This document shows positions 1 through 4,751 of a DNA stretch of 5,643 nt, piece by piece. How positions within the stretch are numbered: position 1 is the first letter of the stretch; each line of letters begins with the position of its first letter. The stretch is from Phycisphaerae bacterium. GTDB lineage: Bacteria > Planctomycetota > Phycisphaerae > UBA1845 > Fen-1342. Where the stretch lies: assembly GCA_022842805.1 (NCBI GenBank), contig JALHOX010000300.1, forward strand, positions 1-5,643. The letters run 5' to 3'. The notes beneath the pieces are model-generated. The model saw only the letters and a program-made list of their open reading frames with translations, was not told where the DNA came from and searched no databases. A program made the position numbers and the translations under genes.

Positions 1-2
1 TT

Positions 3-6
3 GGAG
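3..6 (+). promoter_or_regulatory. Ribosome binding site of rplL
   Basis: GGAG lies 8 nt before the ATG at 15. This is a normal Shine-Dalgarno spacing and supports that start codon. The bases before it belong to the region upstream of rplL, where rplJ would be expected, but none of that gene can be seen. Confidence 0.75.
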
Positions 7-14
7 AATTTGTC

Positions 15-422
15 ATGGCTGCTGCTCCGGTTGATGCGGCGATCAAGGATCTGGGCGACAAGATCGTCGGCCTCTCGCTCCTGCAGGCGAAGGCGCTCAC
101 GGATTATCTCAAGGACACCTACGGCATCGAGCCGGCCGCCGGCGGCGCGGTCATGATGGCGGCGGCCCCGGCCGAGGGCGGCGGCGCCAAGGCGGCCGCG
201 GCCGAGCAGACCGAGTTCAACGTCGTCATCAAGAGCGGCGGCGCGAACAAGCTGCAGGTCATCAAGGTCGTCCGTCAGGCCAAGCCCGAACTCGGCCTCA
301 AGGAAGCCAAGGCGATGGTCGACGAGGCCCCGAAGACGCTGCTCGAAGGCGTCAGCAAGGCCGACGCCGAGAAGTGGAAGAAGGAACTCGAGGCCAGCGG
401 CGCGGAAGTCGAGATCAAGTAA
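15..422 (+). CDS. rplL: 50S ribosomal protein L7/L12 (bL12)
   Basis: bL12 forms the multimeric stalk of the large ribosomal subunit and recruits translational GTPases such as EF-Tu and EF-G. The 135-residue product shows the whole family layout. Residues 1-39 are the helical dimerisation and L10-binding domain. Residues about 40-66 are an Ala/Gly-rich flexible hinge. Residues 67-135 are the globular C-terminal domain, with the conserved VIK-V stretch (82-86), GLKEAK (94-99) and EGVSKADAE (111-119), ending in a GAEVEIK tail. It is longer than E. coli L12 (121 residues), mostly through the hinge. The ATG at 15 has a GGAG at good spacing, and the stop is TAA. In most bacteria the gene sits in rplJ-rplL-rpoB. 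Here it is followed by a terminator and unrelated genes, so it probably ends its operon. Identification is secure. Confidence 0.98.
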   Translation: MAAAPVDAAIKDLGDKIVGLSLLQAKALTDYLKDTYGIEPAAGGAVMMAAAPAEGGGAKAAAAEQTEFNVVIKSGGANKLQVIKVVRQAKPELGLKEAKAMVDEAPKTLLEGVSKADAEKWKKELEASGAEVEIK

Positions 423-502
423 CTCGCCGCATCGCGACCGCGACCGGCGACCCGTTTCTCGATTCGTCCCCGTCGGTATCCTTCGCATCGCAACGATCGT
501 TC

Positions 503-540
503 AAGGCCTGCCGCATCGCGCGGCGGGCCTTTGTCGCTTT
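503..540 (+). terminator. Probable intrinsic terminator after rplL
   Basis: Bases 503-514 pair with 520-531 to form a 12-bp GC-rich stem with one G-T wobble (509/525) and a 5-nt loop (515-519). An interrupted T-rich run follows (531-540). It sits 80 bp past the rplL stop, where the ribosomal operon should end. The T tract is weak, so termination could be partial. The rest of the 219-bp gap (423-641) shows no gene, tRNA or clear promoter that I can support. Confidence 0.7.
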
Positions 541-628
541 CAGTGGGCGGCGCTGCATCCGGGCATCGCCGTCGATACGCTTGCATCAGTCGCCGCGCGA
601 GGCCGGTGCGAAGCCGATCGCGTCCGGC

Positions 629-633
629 GGGAG
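629..633 (+). promoter_or_regulatory. Ribosome binding site for the gene at 642
   Basis: GGGAG lies 8 nt before the ATG at 642 and supports this start over the out-of-frame ATG at 638. Confidence 0.55.
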
Positions 634-641
634 CGTGATGC

Positions 642-1208
642 ATGAGCGAATCGACCCGACCGGCGCATCTGCGACAACGCGCCCTGCGCGTGGTCGATGT
701 CTGTCGCGTGGTCGGGGGCGCGTTGCTGCTTCTCGCGTTTGTATTGCCGATGTACTCGTGCCGAGCGCCCTTTGCCTCGTCGTCGGCGCCGCCGAACACC
801 CCCGACTACTACCGGCCGGTCGAAGAATTTTTTCAGATCGCCTCGCTCGCGCAGGATCACCTCCGCGCGAAGGCGGCGGGCGACGCCGAGCTCACGCAGT
901 CCACATTGCAAACGGTGATCTCCAAGCTGCAATCGGCGCTCGCGCTCTGGACGGCGAATCTGGCGATGGGGCTGGCGGCATTGCTCTGGCGACCGCGCGC
1001 TCGAACCGGCGGCACACTCGCCGCAGGGCTGATCGTGGCGCTGCACGCGCTGCGCTGGCCGATCGCGAGCGTGATCTACGCCTGGGAATGCAGCGTCTCC
1101 GGCACGGCGTGGTCGATGCAGGAGTTCATCGCGCCCTCCACGGTCGGGCCGGGCTGGACCGCGTACATCGCGCCGCTCCTCACGCTTCACGCGGCGTTTT
1201 TGGTGTAG
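642..1208 (+). CDS. Zinc-ribbon membrane protein, N-terminal part, cut by an in-frame TAG
   Basis: This encodes 188 residues of a membrane protein that I cannot assign to a named family. Hydrophobic segments lie at about 20-39, 101-116 and 122-147, and a further one begins at about 173-188. A polar region with a weakly amphipathic helix (about 60-100) separates the first two. The segment ends at TAG (1206-1208), in the middle of a hydrophobic stretch. The same frame then stays open to 1583 and encodes the missing membrane segments and a zinc-ribbon tail. The layout matches the intact neighbour at 1631-2473: a short basic N-terminus, a TM segment ending in LP plus a Cys-containing motif, several more TM segments, and a cysteine tail. 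The simplest reading is the 5' part of one damaged 313-codon gene. A truncated but stable product is possible. The function is unknown. Confidence 0.7.
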   Translation: MSESTRPAHLRQRALRVVDVCRVVGGALLLLAFVLPMYSCRAPFASSSAPPNTPDYYRPVEEFFQIASLAQDHLRAKAAGDAELTQSTLQTVISKLQSALALWTANLAMGLAALLWRPRARTGGTLAAGLIVALHALRWPIASVIYAWECSVSGTAWSMQEFIAPSTVGPGWTAYIAPLLTLHAAFLV

Positions 1209-1259
1209 CGCGTCGGCGGCGGGGCCGTCGCCCCCGCGCTGCTGCTCTGGAGCGCGTGG

Positions 1260-1583
1260 GTGCTGGCAGTGCTGCACGACACGTTTTCGCTCAGCGATTG
1301 GCCGGGGCTGTGGATCGCACCGCTGAAGGGCGATTTTGAATCCGTCGGCGTACTCGCCATCTGGCTCGGGGCAGTGCTCGTGGGCGTCGCCGCGGCGGCG
1401 AAGATATGGGCCGACGCCCCATCGATCCGCGCGGCGATCGCGATGGTGCTCTGGGGCTGGTCGCCGCCGATCGATCCGACGCGCTGCGTGGTGTGCGATT
1501 ATTCGCTGGTGGCTTTGACGAGCGGGCGCTGTCCGGAGTGTGGGACGGCGATACCATCGGCGTCCCGCTCGACAGCCGCGTGA
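1260..1583 (+). CDS. Zinc-ribbon membrane protein, C-terminal part after the TAG
   Basis: This 107-residue reading frame, counted from a GTG at 1260, is in the same frame as 642-1208. The frame is open back to codon 1209. It carries the end of one membrane segment, a second at about residues 28-48, a third hydrophobic stretch at about 56-67, and then a four-cysteine knuckle. The cysteines are C76, C79, C91 and C94, in the pattern C-x2-C-x-YSL-x11-CPEC-G when read with its linker. The neighbour has the same tail (YSLIGLTSDRCPECG), so this is the C-terminal half of a paralogue. A GGAG (1249-1252) lies 7 nt before the GTG, so separate translation is conceivable. It is more likely the remnant of an interrupted gene. 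The stop is TGA at 1581-1583. The function is unknown; zinc binding is inferred from the cysteines. Confidence 0.6.
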   Translation: MLAVLHDTFSLSDWPGLWIAPLKGDFESVGVLAIWLGAVLVGVAAAAKIWADAPSIRAAIAMVLWGWSPPIDPTRCVVCDYSLVALTSGRCPECGTAIPSASRSTAA

Positions 1584-1630
1584 GGGCATTAGCCCAGAGT
1601 GATTCATTCCCCGACGAGGCGGGCTGGACG

Positions 1631-2473
1631 ATGTCCAATTCCGAACGAAGGGTCCCAATCCACCCATTCATGATGCGACCGACGCTGTTGCTCGGGGCGA
1701 CCCTGCTGTTCGCCGCACTTTTTCTGCCGGAACCGCGAATCTGCACATGCGGCCGCTGTTTGAGCACGACGACGCCGATCGACCGCGTGAGCGATTGGTG
1801 GTCCGATGGTTCATTTCACGACTTCCGAGAAGTGCTCTCGTTCGCCGCTACGCCATGCCTGATCGCGCTGACCGCGTTCTGGGTCGGACTCGGCCGACAT
1901 CCGAATTGGGGGATCACTCTCGTCGCACTGGCCGCGCATTTGTGCATGTGGTCGATCTCCCCGTGGATGGACTGCTGGAGCGACCTTCGGAGCCATCGCG
2001 TCTGGTGGTGGGAGGTTGCCAGTTACCCGGGCCTTCGGGCAATGGTGGTTACTGCGCTCGCTGTGCTTGCCGTTCTCCACGCGTGCCTCGTAGTTAGAAA
2101 CGCGCGTGCCGCCGCGTTTCCTGTGATTCTGCTCACTTGGTGTGTGACACATCTCCTCGTCACCTGCGAGTCGCTCGGGCTCCGGCCGCCGCTGAATGAA
2201 GCGATCGCTTTGCAGCTTACGTCGCCACGGATACGAGCGTTTGTGATCTGCTGCGTCGCGGGCCACCTGCTGATTGCGGTCGGCGCGTTTGCCCGCCTGC
2301 GCGCAACGCACCCGACCATGGTCGGGCTGGCGGCTGCGATCTTGTGGGGGCGTGCGCCAAAGATCGACGCGCAATGCGCGGCTTGTGCCTACTCGCTCAT
2401 CGGCCTCACCAGCGACCGCTGCCCGGAGTGCGGCACGTCGATCGCGCAAAACTTCCGCGCGGCGGGGGCGTAG
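1631..2473 (+). CDS. Multi-pass membrane protein with C-terminal zinc ribbon (intact paralogue)
   Basis: A 280-residue protein that I do not recognise as a named family. Hydrophobic segments are at about 17-33, 71-86, 94-110, 134-155, 162-178 and 203-222, with a further short one at about 228-239. Two cysteine motifs are visible. One is C38-x-C40-x2-C43 just after the first TM segment. The other is a C-terminal knuckle C249-x2-C252...C264-x2-C267 with the text YSLIGLTSDRCPECG, likely a structural zinc ribbon. The frame is open back to 1406, but that part translates the tail of the upstream gene out of frame. I chose the ATG at 1631 because a GAGG (1616-1619) precedes it and the protein then starts like its neighbour (MSxS). 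It lies 47 bp after the upstream paralogue, probably co-transcribed. Its stop is 7 bp from the stop of the convergent regulator. Such tails are common on small planctomycete proteins; the role is unknown. Confidence 0.75.
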   Translation: MSNSERRVPIHPFMMRPTLLLGATLLFAALFLPEPRICTCGRCLSTTTPIDRVSDWWSDGSFHDFREVLSFAATPCLIALTAFWVGLGRHPNWGITLVALAAHLCMWSISPWMDCWSDLRSHRVWWWEVASYPGLRAMVVTALAVLAVLHACLVVRNARAAAFPVILLTWCVTHLLVTCESLGLRPPLNEAIALQLTSPRIRAFVICCVAGHLLIAVGAFARLRATHPTMVGLAAAILWGRAPKIDAQCAACAYSLIGLTSDRCPECGTSIAQNFRAAGA

Positions 2474-2480
2474 CGCCCGA

Positions 2481-4196
2481 CTAACGCGGCGGCGGCCGAA
2501 ACGCACGCCAGTCGATGCCGAGCTTGCGCATCCGTGCTCGCAACGTATGAGGGTTGATCTTCAGCTGCTGCGCCGCGCCGAGCGGGCCGTCGACGCGGCC
2601 GGCGCAGCGGCGGAGCGCGGCGCGAATGGCCTCGCGCTGCGCATCGTCGAGCGTGGCAGTCGCGGCGGCCCCGCCCATCGCAGGGGCCGCGTCTGAAAGG
2701 CTCGCGTGGTCGCGTTGCCGCTCGGCTGGCGATGCGAAATCGCCGCGGCGATCAACGCCGAGCCCGTTCGCAAGGCCCGGCGCGGAGGGCACGCCGAGCG
2801 CCCCGGCCACATCGAGAAACTTCCCGTCCCCGAGAATCGCCGCACGATCGATCACTGCCGCCAGTTCGCGCACATTGCCGGGCCAGCGATAGGCGGTCAG
2901 CAGCGCCAGGTCGGCGTCGGTCGGGGCGCGTTCGACGAGTCCGAAGCGCAGCGCAGCGCGATGAGCGAAGTGCCGCGCCAGCGCCGGCAGATCCTCGGGC
3001 CGCTCACGCAGCGGCGGGATCACGATCGGAAAGACCGCGAGGCGATACCACAGGTCCTCGCGAAAACGGCCCTCCTGCACCAGCGTGGGCAAGTCGCGGT
3101 GCGTCGCACCGATGATGCGGCAATCGACGTGCAGCGTCTCGTGTCCGCCGACGCGCTCCAGCGAGCCATCCTGCAGCACACGCAGCAAACGCACCTGCGC
3201 CGCAGAAGATAGCTCGGCGATTTCATCGAGGAAGAGCGTGCCGTGGTTGGCGCGTTCGAACCAGCCGATGCGGCGCTCGACCGCGCCGGTGAAGCTGCCT
3301 TTTTCGTGGCCGAAGAGCTGGGAGTCGATCAGGTCGGGCGGAATCGCGCCGCAATTCACGCGGACGAATGGGCCTTCGCGGCGCGGGGAGCCGTGGTGAA
3401 CGGCGCGGGCCACGACCTCCTTGCCCGAGCCGGTCTCGCCGAAGAGCAGTACCGGTGCGTTCGACTTTCGCACGAGCTCGACGCGTTGCATGACCTTGCG
3501 CAGCCCGCGATCATCGCCCACAAGGTCGCCGCTGAGGCTGTCGCGCCCGAGCTTGGCGAGCAGCGCGCTGCGTTCGGCGGCGCGGGCCTCGGACTCGGCC
3601 TGCAGGTCCGCGACGCGCACCGCGTTTCGGATCGCGATGGCGACCGCCCAGGCGATCTGTTGCAGCAGGTCGCGCGCGGCGCGGATCTCGGGCTTGGCCC
3701 CATCGATGGCGAACAGCGCCGCGCCGATCGGTCCCTCATCCGTGCGCAGCCGGAGCATCAGCACTTCGGCCCGTCGCGCGCCGAGCGTGAGTTCGCGCAG
3801 GCCGGCCCATTCCTCACCGCGACAGGCGACGACGGCCGGCCCGGGCTCGGCGATCCAGCGGCGCAAAGCGCTCGCGGTGCGATCGGGCAGCCGCTCGGGC
3901 ACCTCAAGCGAGGTTGGCGACCAATGGCACAGGGTGCGAAACTCGTGCCCGCGGGCGACGAGCCCGCCCACCCAGGCGGTGTGTGCCGCGAGCGGGGTGG
4001 CGAGTGTTGCGCGCCAGCCGTCGCTGGTGATCTCCGTCTGTTGCAACAAGCCTTCGACGATGCGCGACGATGCCGCGCCGGGGCTTCGGTGGGGAGTTTT
4101 GCCGAGCATATATGCGAGAATATCAGCAACTAATGCGACAATAAATAGAATATTTGCTAATTTGCGTGCAAGCCTCATAAAGCAAGGGGTTTTCAC
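2481..4196 (-). CDS. Membrane-tethered sigma-54-dependent transcriptional activator (GAF-like/AAA+/Fis HTH)
   Basis: This is a bacterial enhancer-binding protein that uses ATP to open sigma-54 RNA polymerase complexes (571 residues). A hydrophobic segment (13-31) follows a basic RLARK stretch and looks like a membrane anchor. Residues about 45-195 resemble a GAF sensory domain, and a charged linker follows (about 195-220). The AAA+ domain is complete: Walker A GETGSGKE (253-260), sigma-54 contact loop GSFTGA (300-305), Walker B GTLFLDE (319-325), sensor I GATHRDL (363-369), arginine-finger region FREDLWYRL (378-386) and sensor II WPGNVREL (438-445). A low-complexity linker leads to a Fis-type HTH (516-560). 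There is no receiver domain, so it is not a classical response regulator. The GTG at 4196 is chosen because AGGAG (4205-4209) lies 8 nt before it. ATG at 4178 and ATG at 4109 are alternatives, and the last would remove the TM segment. The frame runs on to 4511 but overlaps the divergent dioxygenase gene. Its likely target is that operon. Confidence 0.92.
   Translation of the reverse strand: MKTPCFMRLARKLANILFIVALVADILAYMLGKTPHRSPGAASSRIVEGLLQQTEITSDGWRATLATPLAAHTAWVGGLVARGHEFRTLCHWSPTSLEVPERLPDRTASALRRWIAEPGPAVVACRGEEWAGLRELTLGARRAEVLMLRLRTDEGPIGAALFAIDGAKPEIRAARDLLQQIAWAVAIAIRNAVRVADLQAESEARAAERSALLAKLGRDSLSGDLVGDDRGLRKVMQRVELVRKSNAPVLLFGETGSGKEVVARAVHHGSPRREGPFVRVNCGAIPPDLIDSQLFGHEKGSFTGAVERRIGWFERANHGTLFLDEIAELSSAAQVRLLRVLQDGSLERVGGHETLHVDCRIIGATHRDLPTLVQEGRFREDLWYRLAVFPIVIPPLRERPEDLPALARHFAHRAALRFGLVERAPTDADLALLTAYRWPGNVRELAAVIDRAAILGDGKFLDVAGALGVPSAPGLANGLGVDRRGDFASPAERQRDHASLSDAAPAMGGAAATATLDDAQREAIRAALRRCAGRVDGPLGAAQQLKINPHTLRARMRKLGIDWRAFRPPPR
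4101..4180. other. AT-rich island at the 5' end of the regulator gene
   Basis: By hand count about 30 of 80 bases are G or C, in a window that is otherwise strongly GC-rich. On the minus strand it encodes the basic N-terminus and TM segment of the regulator, with codons (TTA, CTA, ATT, AAT) seldom used nearby. It could reflect selection for open mRNA near the start, overlapping promoter or enhancer sequence, or a regulator that really starts at 4109 with this stretch as its promoter. Confidence 0.5.
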
Positions 4197-4204
4197 GCCG
4201 GCGA

Positions 4205-4209
4205 CTCCT
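4205..4209 (-). promoter_or_regulatory. Ribosome binding site deciding the regulator start
   Basis: Read on the minus strand this is AGGAG, 8 nt before the GTG at 4196. No comparable site precedes the ATG at 4178. It touches the first base of the sigma-54 promoter on the other strand, so the regulator mRNA must begin inside or beyond the dioxygenase promoter. Confidence 0.5.
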
Positions 4210-4224
4210 GGCACACCGCGTGCT
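4209..4224 (+). promoter_or_regulatory. Sigma-54 (-24/-12) promoter of the cysteine dioxygenase operon
   Basis: The sequence TGGCACACCGCGTGCT matches the sigma-54 consensus TGGCACG-N4-TTGCW at all but two defined positions. The invariant GG (4210-4211) and GC (4222-4223) have the correct 12-bp offset. It lies just upstream of the dioxygenase ATG and divergent from a sigma-54 activator gene, which makes chance unlikely. Taking the C at 4223 as -12 predicts a start of transcription near 4235, one base before the ATG. That leaves almost no leader. Confidence 0.72.
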
Positions 4225-4225
4225 G

Positions 4226-4234
4226 TAAGGGGGG
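4226..4234 (+). promoter_or_regulatory. Shine-Dalgarno-like G run at the dioxygenase start
   Basis: TAAGGGGGG resembles the anti-SD complement but ends only 1 nt before the ATG at 4236, closer than usual. If transcription starts near 4235 this run is not in the mRNA at all. Its role is therefore doubtful. Confidence 0.3.
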
Positions 4235-4235
4235 C

Positions 4236-4751
4236 ATGAAGACCTTCCCACTCGAATCCGTCGGGCCGCCCGTCGAGAACGCTCCACCGTTTCTCGACGA
4301 GTTGCTGGAAGTCTGTCGGCGGCCGCAGCCCGCGACGGATGAGGAGCTGCTCGCGGCGCTGCGGCGCGTCGACGTGTCTGCCGCGGAGGCCGTCGCTTCC
4401 GCGATGTTCGATGTCGAGCACTATTCGCGCTGGACGTTGCTGAAGACGGATCATGTGCAGGTGCTGCTGATCGGCTGGCTCGCAGGGCAGGGCAGTGCGA
4501 TCCACGATCACAGCGGATCACTCTGTCTCTTCCGTGTGTTGGCCGGCTGCGGCGCGGAGATGCGCTATCGCATTCGCCCCGACGGCAAAGCGGTCCAGGA
4601 GTCGGTCGTAGAGTTGCCGACCGGCGAGATCGCTGCCTCGCGCGATGCAGACGTGCATCGCGTGTTCAACCCGGGCGTTTCCGGCCCGTTGGTGACGCTG
4701 CACGTCTATACGCCCCCGCTGAATATGAACTATTACGAGGAGGTCGAATGA
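4236..4751 (+). CDS. Cysteine dioxygenase family protein (cupin, Arg-type)
   Basis: Cysteine dioxygenases are cytosolic non-heme iron enzymes that add O2 to the thiol of L-cysteine, giving cysteine sulfinate. The 171-residue protein has the cupin fold signature and all key residues by ungapped local comparison with mammalian CDO. The three-His iron site is H90, H92 (IHDH) and H141 (VHRVFN). R65 in YSR corresponds to the substrate carboxylate-binding Arg60 of rat CDO, rather than the Gln of mercaptopropionate dioxygenases. Y158 in HVYTPP corresponds to Tyr157. C97 sits where mammalian CDO has Cys93, the partner of the Cys-Tyr crosslink. Many bacterial homologues have Gly there. The ATG at 4236 is the first start in frame. 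A TTG at 4305 would cost part of the N-terminal helix. The stop overlaps the next gene's start (ATGA, 4748-4751). It is probably controlled by the sigma-54 promoter at 4209-4224. The family is secure; cysteine as substrate is likely. Confidence 0.9.
   Translation: MKTFPLESVGPPVENAPPFLDELLEVCRRPQPATDEELLAALRRVDVSAAEAVASAMFDVEHYSRWTLLKTDHVQVLLIGWLAGQGSAIHDHSGSLCLFRVLAGCGAEMRYRIRPDGKAVQESVVELPTGEIAASRDADVHRVFNPGVSGPLVTLHVYTPPLNMNYYEEVE
4737..4744 (+). promoter_or_regulatory. Strong ribosome binding site for the flavoprotein gene
   Basis: GAGGAGGT lies within the last codons of the dioxygenase gene, 3 nt before the ATG at 4748. Together with the ATGA stop/start overlap it predicts translational coupling. 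Confidence 0.75.

Larger units (their letters stand above)
642..1583 (+). pseudogene. Composite membrane zinc-ribbon gene interrupted by one amber codon
   Basis: Read through the TAG at codon 189, bases 642-1583 form one continuous frame of 313 codons. The stretch straight after the stop (1209-1259) translates to a hydrophobic run (RVGGGAVAPALLLWSAW). This extends the membrane helix cut off before the stop, which is what a single coding sequence would give. The composite has about 6 hydrophobic segments and a four-Cys ribbon at 282/285/297/300. This is comparable to the intact 280-residue paralogue downstream. One substitution (for example TGG or CAG to TAG) explains the break, and no frameshift is needed. 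Alternatives are a sequencing error, readthrough, or a functional split gene. Confidence 0.6.

Noticed and set aside
1406..1630. 75-codon N-terminal extension of the second membrane protein
   Set aside because: It overlaps the zinc-ribbon tail of the upstream gene in another frame. The ATG at 1631 has an SD-like site and gives an N-terminus like that of the paralogue.
540..1667. Long open frame on the minus strand (375 codons), and similar overlapping frames at 374-1339 and 1811-2506
   Set aside because: The products are Arg/His/Pro-rich with no recognisable domain, antisense or out of frame to better-supported genes. Such open frames are expected by chance in GC-rich DNA.
2466..2478. GGGCG-TAG-CGCCC hairpin between the convergent stops
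   Set aside because: The stem is only 5 bp with a 3-nt loop containing the stop, and there is no T run on either side. It is too weak to call a terminator.
3925..3937. A second TGGCAC...TGC match inside the regulator gene
   Set aside because: The GG and GC are 10 bp apart rather than the 12 bp sigma-54 needs, and the site lies inside coding sequence.
4197..4511. N-terminal extension of the regulator frame upstream to 4511
   Set aside because: It overlaps the well-supported dioxygenase gene on the other strand and looks like a low-quality shadow translation. The GTG at 4196 has a ribosome binding site.
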